From Anodontia alba (taxonomy: Eukaryota; Mollusca; Bivalvia; Lucinida; Lucinidae), in assembly GCA_964016985.1 (NCBI GenBank), contig OZ024828.1:10692610-10756609 (forward strand): DNA of 64,000 bases, written 5' to 3'. How positions within the stretch are numbered: position 1 is the first letter of the stretch; every line of letters begins with the position of its first letter. Below, in pieces: positions 1-12,435 of the stretch. Under the pieces are notes generated by a model. The model ran no database searches. It had not been told where the DNA came from and saw nothing but the letters and a program-made list of their open reading frames with translations. A program made the position numbers and the translations under genes.

Positions 1-205
1 TGTTGACAGACAGACGGATGACAGATAACATAAGATGGATGCCGGATCATCTACCTGTCAGAATAGCTCACATGAGCACTCTGTGCTCAAGTGAGCTACA
101 AAGTGACCCAGGTCATACTATTTTTATTATCGGTATATGACCCCTCTTTGCAAAGTTAAATGACGATGCGAAGAAGAAAATAAAGCCTACCCCATCCCCC
201 CAAAA

Positions 206-237
<32 letters not shown>

Positions 238-341
238 AAAATAAATAAATAAAAAATAGTAATACTAGTAACCTGTAGTAAATGATCATATTTCATGAAT
301 TTCAGCTTGACACTTATTTAAATAGTGAACAAAGTTAGCTT

Positions 342-344
<3 letters not shown>

Positions 345-379
<35 letters not shown>
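345..379. repeat. (AC)n microsatellite
   Basis: Uninterrupted AC dinucleotide run of about 35 bp. The preceding 340 bp is AT-rich sequence with a short ATA/ATAA-rich stretch around 205-260, and I see no gene there. Confidence 0.95.
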
Positions 380-381
<2 letters not shown>

Positions 382-439
382 GATAGAAAGCAGCTTGGCT
401 GGTGTTTGAGAACAGATAGCCCTGATGGCATCAACCCTT

Positions 440-2824
440 CATAATTCTATGTCGCACCACTATGGCTGTAGAATTGATAAAAGACCGATTCGCTCTTTTA
501 ACTTTGTTATTTGGGCATGAAGACACTGCTTCAAATAAAGTATGCAGTATGATTAAACTGTCTAAGAAGCACCAGTACTCAGAAATTTTGAATGAAAATG
601 CAAATAATCCAGCAAGTGTATGGAAATTATCTAAGGAAATAGGGGCAAGTAAACGGAAAGGGAGTGCAGACATATTTTCTCTTAAAACCAGTAACAATGT
701 CACTGAAAATCCAAAAGATATTGCTAATGAATTCAATAAATTTTTTGTGACAGTAGCATCAAAAATCAAGGAACCTGTTGAGACTTCCAATTTTGATAAG
801 CTGCAGAAGTTTTGTAATGAAATAATTCCAGCAGACACCTATTTTTCAATACCAGATATCTCCTGTGAAAAAGTAGAAAAATATCTAAAAAATATCGACC
901 TCACAAAATCTACTGGTTTGGATAACATTGGGCCAAGATTATTAAAGCTAGCAGCACCATTTATTTCAGATAGCTTAACATACATTTGTAACCAAAGCAT
1001 AATTACCTCTACATTCCCAAACAAATGGAAAGAAGGCAAAGTAAGACCTTTGCACAAAAATGGCCCTAGGGATGATACAAACAATTATAGGCCTATTTCA
1101 GTCCTTCCTGTCTTATCCAAGTTATTGGAGAAGCATGTTCATGACACTTTAATGTCATTTTTGATCTCACATAATGCACTTCATTCAACACAATCTGGTT
1201 TCAGACCCAATCATTCCTGTGAAACTGCCCTTCTTCAGATGATCAATAAATTCCATGAAGCTATAAATAATGGCCAAATTATTGGTATGGTCATGGTGGA
1301 TTTTAGGAAGGCTTTTGATTTAGTGGATCATACACTCTTGCTTAAAAAACTCAGGCATTATAAAATCTCAGATGAAACACTTCTCTGGTTTTCCTCTTAT
1401 TTGTTAAACTGAAAACAAAAAGTTGTCATTAATAATATTGAATCAACAACTGAAAATATTGTTTGTGGTGTACCTCAAGGCACAATTTTGGGACCTTTGT
1501 TATTTTTAATGTTCATAAATGATTTACCACTTTACACAGATAATGTTTTCACGGATCTTTATGCGGATGACACCACAATATATCAGATCAGCAACTCACA
1601 GCATTTCATTGAATAAGATCTACAGATGGCCTTACAAAAACTTTCTGTTTGGTGTAAACTTAATGGAATGCTTTTAAATACTGAAAAAAAAAAAAAAACA
1701 ACAAAAAAACAAAGTAATGTTAATCACCACTTCACAGAAACGCCTTCATTTACATAATAGTATTTTGAATTTAACATTTAATAATGATAGTTTAAAAAAT
1801 ATTGATAATGACAAAGTCCTTGGAATCTATATAGATAATAATCTAACATGGTCAATCCATACACAGTTCATTGCTAAGAAAATTTCTTCAAACTTGTGGC
1901 TTTTACCAAGATTGAAAGATTATTTACATGTATCCCTTGAACACAGAGTACAATTTTATAAGACATACATTCAACCCCACATTGATTACTGTTCCACAGT
2001 ATGGGGAGGAACAGCCCATTCTAACCTTGACAGAATCCACAGGTTACAAAAGCGTGCTGTAAAGATCATTTTAGATTATGAGTATTCTGACATTGTATGC
2101 AGTATGAATGACCTTAAAATTCTGAACATTTATGAAAGAATATTTCTAAGAAAAGCAAAATTTATGTATAAAATTTCAAAATCTATCACACCATCTTATA
2201 TCAATGCAATGTTCACTTTCAGACCTATAAATGAGACTCTTCTGTCTCTTAGATCAGTAAATACATCAAATTTTCACACTCCAAGGCCACAGAAAGAAAT
2301 TTTCAAGCAAAGTTTAATCTACTCTGGGCCAGTCATATGGAATAATCTACCAAACTGGTTAAAAAATTCTGACTCTGTAGATTCTTTCCATAAACAGTGC
2401 ATAAAATGGATGAAATGTTCATCATCGAGTCAGCCTTGAAAATAAGCACTATATATTTTCCATGTAAAATATATTTGTAAAAATACCTAAGTTTTTTTTT
2501 TTTTTTTTTTTTTTCCATCACAATCACATTTGTTTGTCATATGTTTACAGTGTGAGAGATGGTGTATGTATAAATTGGTACATGTATATCTTTTTCTCTC
2601 AATTACATTTGTTTGTCATATGTTTGTAGTATGTGAGATCATGTATGAAAGACTGGTACATGTTTTTTTGTTTTTGTTTTAGTAGTTTAAGGTTTAAATG
2701 CATGTCCTTGTGAATTTCTGTATATGTACATATCTGTAGTTAGTGAGGGCCTCATGGAAGATTAGTTGTTGCTAAATGTGTCACCCTCTTGAAATAAAGT
2801 CTATTATTATTATTATTATTATTA
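440..2824 (+). mobile_element. Non-LTR retrotransposon, 5'-truncated (CR1/Jockey-like group)
   Basis: The segment encodes the end of the linker before the reverse transcriptase, the reverse transcriptase itself and its C-terminal part. An untranslated tail and an (ATT)n run at about 2802-2825 follow. A simple-repeat 3' end after an AATAAA-like signal is usual for non-LTR elements of this broad group. No endonuclease domain is present, so the copy is truncated at its 5' end, as is typical of incomplete reverse transcription. The 5' boundary is approximate. Clade assignment is inference from motif style and could be wrong between CR1, Jockey and relatives. Confidence 0.85.
462..2439 (+). pseudogene. 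Broken reverse transcriptase ORF of the non-LTR element
   Basis: Three open segments in sequence make up one pol fragment. The first (462-1412) contains RT fingers and palm motifs, including a GFRPNHSCETAL-like segment and MVMVDFRKAFDLVDH. A TGA at 1410-1412 interrupts it. The same frame continues with VCGVPQGTILGPLLFLMFIN and the catalytic YADD box near 1560-1575, then a TAA near 1615. After an expanded A run at about 1684-1700 the frame shifts, and the C-terminal part continues at 1717-2439 (DKVLGIYIDNNLTW, then QPHIDYCSTVWGG). Two stops and one frameshift mean it cannot make an active enzyme. The open frame on the opposite strand is a shadow. Confidence 0.9.
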
Positions 2825-2825
2825 T

Positions 2826-4220
2826 TAAATAAGAGTAATCCTGCAACAAGTTTCGGGGCGAATTTTCCAGGTAAACAAGATCGTGTAAGAGTAATCCTGC
2901 AACAAGAACTCGAAATCTGGACGATGCATTTGAGAAATTCTGTTGATTAGACATACATTGGTATGTTTTCTACTATTTTTGTACCTTTGTACATTTTGTT
3001 AAGGTTTCCAAAATACCTCGTCTTACAAGACTGTTTTTATTTTGAAGACTTATCTATATGCTGTGAAAAAAATGGTTAAAACCAAAAAAGAAAAAGAAAA
3101 AATTTTGTCCTTTGACTGAGACACATGGTGTAAACAGACAGATTCTGATGCCTGATTAGGTGGGGGCAAGGAGCTTATGACAGCTTATGTGATGAGGTCT
3201 TGTTAGTGGGCAATATTTGACAAATCTCATCGAGAGGGTTATTATAATGGGAGTCATTATTTTATACAGGAGTTATTCTATGGTCCTGGTGGTTATTCTA
3301 TGGGATATCATCAAGGGGGTCATTAGTTTAGTAAGGGCAGTCAGTATTTTTTAGAAAAGGGGTCCTTTTTTCTATAGAATAATGACCTTGGGGTTGTTAT
3401 TCTGTGGGGGGTCACTTTACTTTGTTACACCAGCACACAACAAAACCAACAAATGTCCTGTGCGCCTGGTCTAATCAGAGTCTTCACACCAACTCTCTGG
3501 ATAGCTTAGGATCCAAAGCCTCTTTATGCCTAGGCTGATCTTTGTCTTCTCAAGCCATACAGGCCATTTTTGTCATGAGCTTGCTCAAAAAATAAAATTC
3601 ACCTGCTCTTTTTTTTTTTTTTTCTGTGGAATATTTACTGTGTTCTCACCACATTCCAACAATGATCAGCTGATCAGTGAATCTTTCATATAAAATAGCC
3701 ATAACTGATAAGCCCCAAGGTGATCAGTGTAAAAACCTATTAATAAGCCCCCTGCTGCAGCAGACAAATATTTGCCATGTAACAGGCAATAAGTAGTTGC
3801 GGTCATGGTACCAAAGCCGTAATTCAAAATCATAAATCCATAAACGAATGACGAATCAGAATGTTCAGACCAACAGACATGGACCCCAGAACAAAGGGTG
3901 TAATCAGGCGTAATTAGAAATAATGGAATCCCACTGTAGGTTTGACTGCAAGCATAAATATTTGGATTGAGAGGCTTAGACCACTTTCATCTGCCCTAGA
4001 TCAGCAAAATTAGCTTGTTGAAAAATTGATGACATATTTTAGGACAATACAAACACAAAATAGGTTCAGGTGACTGAATTATAGATATTGCTGATTAAAT
4101 ATTCAAATAAGACTGCTCACACAGCTGCATTGTCTTGCTGCTGAAATATGTTAAACCATGTAAATTCATGCTCATTAGGTACCTAAACTTGATGTATTAC
4201 ATATGTGACTCAAGGCTCCA
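2826..4220. other. No gene seen; low-copy intergenic sequence
   Basis: A 20-bp motif (AAGAGTAATCCTGCAACAAG) occurs twice, near 2828 and 2887. The stretch 3230-3420 has short imperfect repeats of the type GGGGGTCATTATT. A T-run lies near 3610. I see no coding sequence or recognisable RNA gene. Confidence 0.6.
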
Positions 4221-4228
4221 CAATCTAA

Positions 4229-4606
4229 ACTTAACTCGATACTCGACAATTTTAACTCGATACTCGACCAATTCAACTCGATACTCGACAATTTTAACTC
4301 GATACTCGACCAATTCAACTCGATACTCGACAATTTTAACTTGATACTCGACCAATTCAACTTGATACTCGACAATTTTAACTCGATACTCGACAATTTT
4401 AACTCGATACTCGACCAATTCAACTCGATACTCGACAATTTTAACTCGATACTCGACCAACTTAACTCGATACTCAACAATTTCAACTCGATACTCGACA
4501 ATTTTAACTTGATACTCGACAATTTTAACTTGATACTCGACCAATTCAACTCGATACTCGACCAATTTAACTTGATACTCGACAATTTTAACTTGATACT
4601 TGCAAC
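4229..4606. repeat. 21-bp minisatellite, array 1
   Basis: About 18 copies of a 21-bp unit whose core is AACTCGATACTCGAC followed by AATTTT, CAATTC or similar. Because 21 is divisible by 3, it produces several long open frames on both strands with a 7-residue repeat. These have no other coding character and are not genes. Two related arrays occur at 7382-7786 and 10963-11472. Confidence 0.95.
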
Positions 4607-4978
4607 TTTACAAATCGTGACACTTCAGTTAGACAAGTTCGAAACTGTACACACATTTAGACGAAAAGCGTTTCTGTCACCAATTTTACTGAGACATTTA
4701 ACCGATCTTCTTACTTTATACAAGCCAAAGTACCATTTCTGAAACGACATCTCGTTAAAGCTTCTTAACATGTCTCCAATTATAAAGTTTTGCAGCTTTG
4801 GTCAGACGTGATCATGCACACGATACGGGCATCGAGGGAATCAAGTTCACGAAAAGCAAACGATAACGTACACGAGAGACAAATCAAATGGTCAAATGTA
4901 AACAAAACGTTTCGGCACACTATCCTTGTGTGTGTGCATGCGTGTGTATGTTTGTTCACTGCTCTCAAGGGTCATTCC

Positions 4979-5187
4979 TAGACTGGCTCCAGTCTCTAGT
5001 GACTAAGTATTTTTCTTATCATCCTGTTTATAATCCACTTAAATAAAACCAAAATAATATCATGATTATAAAGGCTTGTCACTACTGACCAGCCTTTAAA
5101 GTCATGATATTATTTTATTTTTATTTTAGTGGATTATTAAACAAGGGTATAATAAAAATCTCGTCACTGGAGACTGGAGCCAGTCTA
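4979..5187. mobile_element. Foldback MITE with TAGACTGGCTCCAGTC ends, copy 1
   Basis: The left end TAGACTGGCTCCAGTCTC and the right end are reverse complements, and the arms stay complementary inward (ATCCACT...TAAAATAAAACC against its complement). There is no ORF. A second copy lies at 11771-11957, and the same end motif recurs inside the satellite at 12.4-14.3 kb. Confidence 0.85.
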
Positions 5188-5800
5188 CCAAGGGCCATTC
5201 CTTTTGGAGTCCAGAGCGTCCAGCGAAGATTCAAATCAATTTGCACATGAAACTTCGCTGTCAGCCCTAAAAACCTTCGTTTTTTTTGGCTGTTCAAAGA
5301 GCGTCCAGCGAAGACTCCGACCAGACTGTGCGGATGCGCACTCTGGTGTGAGTTTTTGCTGGGGCACATTCATATGTATACTTTCAGACGTAGACTGGCT
5401 CCAGTCGTTTCTGCACTTTTTTTTTGTAATTCTTTATCACTTCCCGTAGCTGTAGCAAATTTTCTCTTTTATCCCATGAAAAGAAAAGAGAAAAAGATAG
5501 AAAAAATAGACTATTTCTGACGTTACGGTCCATTTTCTTGTATTTATACTGGTTCCCCGTTGAACATAAAGACTTTGTGACCTGTATACGATAGCTAGAT
5601 CAGAGGAGAGAACCAATCTATTTACATTAACCTCTGGGTTCAGAGAAAGAATCCATTTGGATGTATCACTCAAAAAGGGTGTTGAGGGTGTCTAATATAT
5701 ATGTAAGCATCGGTACAGGCCATCATAAACACCCAGTGCTGACTTACCATGGTCTTGTTATTTTTGTTTTCAAATTACTTCTGCAGTAGGCTAATTAAAG
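5188..5800. other. MITE fragments, no gene
   Basis: Contains paired fragments of the GCGAAGACTC/GATCAGACTG hairpin family (about 5215-5350) and another TAGACTGGCTCCAGTC end near 5387. The rest is unassigned AT-rich sequence. Confidence 0.5.
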
Positions 5801-5816
5801 GTTGCGAATGCAAACA

Positions 5817-5862
5817 GCGAAGGCCCTGGTCAGACTGCACACGGTCTGATCAAGGCCTTCGC
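5817..5862. repeat. Hairpin of the GATCAGACTG family
   Basis: GCGAAGGCCCTGGTCAGAC is followed by a short loop and its near-perfect complement ending CAAGGCCTTCGC. Confidence 0.8.
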
Positions 5863-6001
5863 AGTTCGCAGTTAGCAAATGAGTATGGGTGAAGCAGCCA
5901 TTCCGTGGTGAGTGACACGACTTTTACTAATTTCTTTGTTGAAAGGCACAGAAGAAGAAACTATTAATTACAGGCAAGACACGTGTAAATGATTAAACCT
6001 G

Positions 6002-6249
6002 CATTTGAACCACAACGAGAGAAAACGTACCTTCTGACATGTGCGCCCAACGAAGACTCAGATCAGCCTGCGCATCCGCGCAGCCTGATCAGAGTCTTCT
6101 TTGATCGCATGAAGAAACTTTGCACAATAGTCTTTCAAAAATGCGCCTAGTAAAGATTCTGGTCAGACTACGCGAATGCGCAGGCTGATCTGAAGCTTCC
6201 CTGGACGCACATGTCCAAAGGTACGTTTTCTGACGTTAAGGTTCAAATG
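6002..6249. mobile_element. Two-hairpin MITE (ACGTACC family), copy 1
   Basis: Terminal inverted repeats of about 30 bp start CATTTGAACC and run to AACGTACC, with the complement at the right end. Inside are two separate hairpins built on GACTCAGATCAGCCTGCGCA. There is no ORF. Other full copies are at 16509-16735 and 58643-58859, and a related copy is near 63530-63715. Confidence 0.85.
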
Positions 6250-6337
6250 GGGAGTTCTAATAACAAATTTGTTTTCTCTCATCTTCCATGCTGTAAGACA
6301 GAAAAATAATTAAAGGCATTTCATTGGTATTTATATA

Positions 6338-6910
6338 ATATACTCAATCTCAAAAGAAAGAATGCACTCTTTACTTTGTGATCTAAATCCATTCATGGAA
6401 TGTTATCATACGTGGTATCAATATTTACTGCATTCAATTAGCTTTCTAACCAATATGATTATATTATTGTTTTGAATTTCTTTAATGTGCAGCAGAGGCA
6501 AAAATAATAATAATAATAAAAAATACACAAATAGCCAAGGACTATTTCCTTTCTTGGATTCTCTGTAATTTGTTGCAAAATAATTTAAATGTTGTTAATA
6601 TCTCATTTGTCTGATAACTTGTAAAATATGTCACCACATGGAATTTACGCAACTTTGAATGACGTGTGCAGAAATATTATTCCAATGCATGTGCAAGGCC
6701 TTGCAAGAGCGTGTAAATTGTTAACAGCATGGTTTTTCCTCACTCTGCTGTTGTTGGCTATTTGTGTATTTTTATTTTGATCGCTGCTGCACATTGAACC
6801 ACCGTAAGTTTTAAAGAAATTCAAATCATATTATCATATTGGTTAGAATGGAAATTGAATAAGCTAAATAATGATATCACATATGATAATATAGTCCATC
6901 CTTGGATTTT

Positions 6911-6945
<35 letters not shown>

Positions 6946-6988
6946 AAAAGTAAAGAGTGCACTTTTTCTTTTGGGTTTGAGTATACAT
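6338..6988. mobile_element. Large imperfect foldback element
   Basis: The arms match in inverted orientation in order: 6340-6376 with 6950-6986 (around AAAGAATGCACTCTTTACT), 6441-6485 with about 6805-6850 (around CTAACCAATATGATTATAT), and about 6488-6540 with 6750-6797 (around ACACAAATAGCCAA). The middle, 6541-6749, is unrelated AT-rich sequence. A long A run near 6911-6942 lies in the right arm. There is no coding sequence. Confidence 0.7.
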
Positions 6989-7034
6989 ACAAATAAACGT
7001 AAAAAAGATTGCTTGGAAACAAAGAACACACCAC

Positions 7035-7262
7035 GGATTAGACAAAAAGACCTACAATAAGACGTGCGAATAAGACTCAGATCAGCCTGCACATCCGTGC
7101 AGTATGATCAGAGTCATCGCTGATGTGCCTTCTACAGCCTCCAGACTATCCAAAGATGGCTAAACGAGAACACTTTCCATACTGGATGGATTTACTAGCT
7201 AATCTGAATCTTTGCTGGTTACACAGGTCTTATTGTAGGTTTTGTCATGCGTTGGCCCATAT
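7035..7262. mobile_element. MITE with GACCTACAATAAGAC ends
   Basis: The left end contains ACCTACAATAAGAC and the right end its complement GTCTTATTGTAGGT. An internal hairpin of the GACTCAGATCAGCCTGC type sits at 7072-7125. No ORF. Confidence 0.6.
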
Positions 7263-7381
7263 TCAAACGTCTTCCTCAGAATACAACATGTAACATTTAT
7301 GAATGCTTTGCGTATGATGTCGTTCTGATGAAGCATACTCGAAATACCTAGGTTGGACTGAGTGTCACGATTTGTAAAGTT

Positions 7382-7786
7382 GCAAGTATCAAGTTAAAAT
7401 TGTCGAGTATCAAGTAAAATTGGTCGAGTATCGAGTTGGATTGGTCGATTACCAAGTTAAAATTGTCGAGTATCGAGTTAAAATTGTAGAGTATCGAGTT
7501 AAGTTGGTCGAGTATCGAGTTAAAGTTGTCGAGTATCGAGTTGAATTGGTCGAGTATCAAGTTAAAATGGTTGAGTATCGAGTTAAAAATGTTGAGTGTC
7601 GAGTTAAAATTGTCGAGTATCGAGTTAAAATTGTTGAGTATTGAGTTAAAATTGGCGAGTATCAAGTTAAGTTTGTCGAGTATCAAGTTAAAATTGTAGA
7701 GTATCCAGTTAAAATTGTCGAGTATCGAGTTAAAATGGTCGAGTATCGAGTTAAAATAGTCGAGTATCGAGTTAAAATTGTCGAGC
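7382..7786. repeat. 21-bp minisatellite, array 2 (inverted relative to array 1)
   Basis: Same 21-bp unit as array 1 read on the opposite strand (GTCGAGTATCGAGTTAAAATT). There are about 19 copies with point variants. The open frames it generates are artefacts of the 3-divisible unit. Confidence 0.95.
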
Positions 7787-8660
7787 AAAGACTCTGATCA
7801 TACTGTCTCAGTGTGCAGGCTGGTCCGAGTAATTCCTGGTTGCATATGTCCCAAGGGACGTTGTCGCGACATGACCCATATGTTCTCTCATCTCGAACTT
7901 AATCTGTGCGTAGCCACCAAGAACACACATGTAATTGTTTTTAGCTCTGTTGTTGTCACGACGTCGGCGTCAGTGTCTTGGTCAGTGTCACTCTTGCTTT
8001 AAAGTTTCACGACCAAGTTTTTAAGCATGCATATCTTGGCAACTAAAGATTAGAACTCTTTCATACTTGATATACAATCACGTATTAGAGTAAAATTCCC
8101 GTCCATGATACCATACCCAAGGGTCAGGCCCATGGGTGGGGCCTAGGGGCCAAAAACTAGATCACATTCACTTTGAAGTTTTACAACAAAGTTATCTCAG
8201 CTACCACTGGTCAGAACCCTTTCATTTTTTAAATATAATCATATTATAGACCAATCTTCTATTCAAAAACATTGCACCCCAGGTCAGGCCCAGGGGTGGG
8301 GCTTAGGGGTAAAAAATTAGGTCACACTCACTTAAAAGTTTTATGTCAAAGTTTTTATAAGCATTCAGATCTCAGCAACCACTGGCCAGAACCCCTTCAT
8401 ATTTGGAATATAATCCTATTATAGAGTAATATAATTACTCACTTTAAAGTTGTACGTCAAAGATTTTCATATGCTCGTTTTGAAAACAAAACCGGATGTC
8501 TATCCATCCAAGCGTCTGTCCCATCAGTACGTCCGTCCTTCTGTCTTGTGTCAACTTTTGGCATCATAACACTGAAACCATTCAAGATAATTTTACCAAA
8601 TGTGGCTAGTATATGTATCTAGTTGAAGGATACAACCTTATGCAAGAATTGTAATTCTAA
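7787..8660. repeat. Degenerate tandem repeats, no gene
   Basis: About 8030-8470 holds two to three diverged copies of a unit containing GGGTCAGGCCCATGGGTGGG, with phrases such as AAAGTTTTATGTCAAAGTTT and GGTCAGAACCCTTTCAT. No coding sequence is supported. Confidence 0.6.
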
Positions 8661-9450
8661 CTTTCCTACTTTCAGATTTATTATACCCCTGGCATACTAA
8701 TATGTCGAGGGGTATATAGTTTTCGTCTTTCTGTCTGTTTGTCTGTCCGTCCATTTTTCCATGTGTGCATCCGTACAAATGTTAACATTTTGTGTCAAAG
8801 TTTTGTATGATTTTTTTTCCTTTTGCCTATATTTTTGAAAGCTTACACTTTAGGATGTTGATGTGTGGTTAGTGTTACTACTAGATGATTACAGAATAGC
8901 TGACAAAATAGTTTGATGTTAATGTCAAATTTTTGTGAAGTTTTTCTTTTGTATATATTAATACCCCCGGCATACAAAGCATGTCTAGGGGTAAATAGTT
9001 TTCGTCTTTCCGTCTGTTTGTCCATCCATCTGTCCGTGCATACGCCCGTCCGAAAAAGTGTTAACATTTTGCGTCAAAGATTTGCATGAAGTTTTGTTTT
9101 TTTTCTTTTCCTCTATATTTCGAAAAGTGTCTACTTTAAATTGTTTATGTGTGGTTAGTATTACTACTAGCTGATTACAGAATTGTTGACATCATTCCCC
9201 TGCTGCTGCTGACCCAAGGCCAAGGTCACGGACTTAGAAAATAGTGTGATGTTAACGTCAAAGTTTAACGTGAAGCTTTTGTCTTTTGCTTGTATCTCTT
9301 TTTCTTAAAGCTTTGATTTCCGGTTATTAATGTGTGATTTGTACTGCTGCTGGATGATTACAGAATAGCTGACATCATCCTGCTGGTACAGCTGCTGACC
9401 AAAGGTCAAGGTCACAGACTTAAAAAAAATGGTATGATGTCTACATCATA
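8661..9450. repeat. Repeats with ATACCCCTGGCATAC ends
   Basis: Two similar blocks start near 8688 and 8958 with a palindromic motif related to ATACCCCTGGCATAC and AGGGGTATATAGTTTTCG. They are followed by TGTTAACATTTTGTGTCAAAG and GATTACAGAATAGCTGACA. A third block near 9290-9430 shares the latter part. It looks like a tandemly amplified non-coding repeat. Confidence 0.6.
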
Positions 9451-10530
9451 GTTTTATGTGAATTATTGTGATTATGCCTTGTATCTTTGTTATTACTTAG
9501 TTTATTTGTATGAAACATTGCACATAAGTTCAGTTCAGTATAATGGGACATGGGAGTCACTGTGACCTACTTTTCACAGTCCTGTGATTTTGTCTTAAAT
9601 CTTTACTTCTACTTGATGCATTTGCATGAAACTTTGGATAGAGGTTCAGTTCAACATGAAACATAACTTGGTAAGACAGGTGGGTCACTGTGACCTATTT
9701 TTCATGGTCCAGTGATTATGCCTTGTATTATTTACTGCTACATGATGGATTTGCATGAAACTTTGGATATAAGTTAAGTTCAACATGAAAAATAACCTGA
9801 TAAGACATTTGGATCACTGTGACCTACTTTTTATGGTCCAGTGATTTTGCCTTGTATCTTTGCTATTACTTGTTTTATTTATATGTAATCTTTAATATAA
9901 GTTCATTTGAGCATGAAGGGTAACTTAATAGGACATGAGGGTCACTGTGAACAACTTTTCATGGTTGAGTGATTTTGCCTATATCTTTGCTATTACTTGG
10001 TTTCTTTGTATGAAGTGTTGAACATAAGTTCAATTCAGCAGGAAGGGTAACTTGATGGAATAGGGGAGTCACTGTGACCTACCTTACACGGTTTGGTGAT
10101 TTTGTCATATATCTTTAGTACTATTTGATCAATTTTATTTGAAGCTTTGGATATAAGTTCAGTTCAACACGAAAAGTAACTTGATACATCTGGGGCACTC
10201 TGACCTACGTTTTATGGTCCAGTGATTTTTTTCTTGTGTCTTGGCTATTACTTGATTTATGTGTATGAAATGTTTAATATAAGTTGAGTCAAGCATGGTG
10301 ACCTACTTTTCCGGTGAAGTGATTTTGCCTCATATCTTCACTACTAATTGATGAATTTGCATGAAATTTGAGATATAAGGTCACTTTATTGTAAATTAAA
10401 TTGATAGGACATATGGGCTACATTGACCTACTTTTTCAGGAGCCAGTGATTTTTTTGTTGTATCTTCACTACTTCTTGATGGATTTGCTCAAAACAATGG
10501 ATACTATATTCAATTTACCATGAAGAAACA
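9451..10530. repeat. Tandem repeat of roughly 125 bp
   Basis: About eight diverged copies of a unit with landmarks GTCACTGTGACCTAC, TTTTCATGGTCCAGTGATTTTGCCTT, TATCTTTGCTATTACTTG and AAGTTCAGTTCAACATGAA. The same GTCACTGTGACCTAC core appears in another array at 36.2-36.9 kb. No ORF. Confidence 0.8.
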
Positions 10531-10962
10531 CTTGATATTGTTTAGTACTCTACATAGCACTGTCCAAGCATAAGATATAATTGGTGCAATTTCAGGTGAG
10601 ACATAGCATTCTGCAGAATTTTTTTTTTTTTTTTTTTTTCTTTTTTTTATAGTCATGTATGTCAGCAATCTCACGACACATTCTTTTCATATTTAGTATA
10701 GTATATCTGTATACAGTTGCCTTTAGCATATTGTCTCGAAATCCCTCAGTTAGGTCTTTGTGTGGGGCCTAGGGTATATAATTAGGACATGGTTATTTAT
10801 GTCCAAGTTTGTCTTTCTGTTCTGCTGTTGCTAAATTAACTTATGAAAAGCTGCATGACAAGTGCAAGGTAGAAGAAAGTGCTCCACTGAACAAGATGGC
10901 CGCCAGAGCTAAAAATAGAAAAACCTTTAAATGACTTCTCCTCCTAAACGGGTAGGAGAAGT

Positions 10963-11472
10963 GAGGGTTTCTTTTTGTCGAGTGTCAAGTATCGAGTTGT
11001 AAAAGCTGAGTATCAAGTTAAAACTATTTTAACTTGACACTCAACTTACTTAACTCGATACTCGACAATTTTAACTCGATACTCGACTATTTTAACTCGA
11101 AACTCGACAATTTTAACTCGATACTCGACTATTTTAACTCGATACTCGACAATTTTAACTTGATACTCGACAAACTTAACTCAATACTCGACAATTTTAA
11201 CTCGATACTCGACAATTTTAACTCGATACTCAACATTTTAAACTCGATACTCAACCATTTTAACTCGATGCTCGACAATTTTAACTTGATACTCGACCAA
11301 TTCAACTCGATACTCGCTACTCGACCAACTTAACTCGATACTCAACAATTTTAACTCGATACTCGACAATTGTAACTTGATACTCGACCAATTCAACTCG
11401 ATACTTGACAGTTTTAACTTGATACTCAACTTTTACAACTCGATACTTGACACTCGACAAAAAGAAACCCTC
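10963..11472. mobile_element. 21-bp minisatellite, array 3, inside terminal inverted repeats
   Basis: The array of 21-bp units is bounded by long inverted ends. GAGGGTTTCTTTTTGTCGAG at 10963 is matched in complement at the right end to 11472, and the match continues about 55 bp inward through the variant units. The structure therefore looks like a foldback element with a minisatellite core. Flanking sequence left of it (10931-10962) has a small CTTCTCCTCC/GTAGGAGAAG hairpin. Confidence 0.85.
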
Positions 11473-11770
11473 GGCTGGACTATAGGGACAAGTCGCTTAT
11501 TTACTTTTCCACAGGCTTCCATTATTCATCCCTGGCGTCCACATGTAGTCCCACATTTAAGATTATAATGATCAGAAAGGTCACAAGACAAAAAGGGTAT
11601 ATCAGCATATTTTGACTTTTTTTTTAATCCTTGAAGACAGGAACACAATTTCGTGAAAAATAAAGAAGAAAAAGAAAGACGTTCACAAGGTCTAACTTTT
11701 AGTCATAACACACTTAAAATTTCATTGACAATTATAAATGTGGTCTGCAATTAAACAAAATATACTTTTA

Positions 11771-11957
11771 TGGCTCCAGTCTCCAGTGACTAAATATTTT
11801 TCTCATAATCCTGTTTGATATGTCTACTAAGATAAAACCAAAAAAATATCAAGACTATAAAGGCATAGTCATGATATTACTTTGGGTTTTATTTTAGTGG
11901 ATTATTAAACAGATTATAAGAAAAATTATTTTGTCACTAGAGATTGGAGCCAGTCTA
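11771..11957. mobile_element. Foldback MITE with TGGCTCCAGTC ends, copy 2
   Basis: Left end TGGCTCCAGTCTCCAGTGAC and right end TCACTAGAGATTGGAGCCAG are complementary. The interior matches copy 1 at 4979-5187 (TAATCCTGTTT, ATAAAACCAAA, GTGGATTATTAAACA). Confidence 0.85.
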
Positions 11958-12225
11958 ATGTAAATCTGACATAAATTCAAACAGTCTTATCTACTATTGC
12001 CCAATCATAGTTGGACTTTTAATGGGTAATCTGTTCTCTATAAACAGAAATGAGGCTTCAAAAAGGCGCTGAAACGATACATTTCCAAATTTAGGGTTGG
12101 CACGTGCTGGTGGAGCACCGAAAGTTCCGCCCAATTTATAAATGAGAACAGCAAAAATTAGCATTCTTACAGGTTTCCCCATTATTATACTATTACCGTA
12201 ATAAACCAAAGTAGTGGGACAGACA

Positions 12226-12400
12226 GGCTTAAGCAAACAGTTTACACCCAGAGCAGACGCCACTTTTAGAGTGGACCTCTTTTCAGAAGAAAAAATATTT
12301 TAACCCATTTATGCCGAGTGGATTCTTCTACTTTAACTCTTTGGACAGGCTCATTTCCTTAAAGCCACTGATGTGACTGTCATGGTTTTGTTTAATAAAC
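12226..12400. repeat. Fragments of TTAACCCATT-type MITEs
   Basis: A partial GCAAACAG/AGACGCC arm at 12226-12260 and a left end TTTTAACCCATTTATGCCGA at 12298 are seen. The latter matches the TTAA-flanked family described at 35562 and 59567. Confidence 0.55.
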
Positions 12401-12435
12401 ATTTTTATATTACATATATCATATTACTTCACCTT

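Noticed and set aside
4229..4606. CRISPR-like regular spacing
   Set aside because: The 21-bp units are contiguous without unique spacers, and the host is an animal.
4135..4742. Long open frames in both directions with a 7-residue repeat (VEYRVKI, SILDNFN)
   Set aside because: They arise from a 21-bp minisatellite read in several frames. The same happens at 7348-7788 and 11034-11429.
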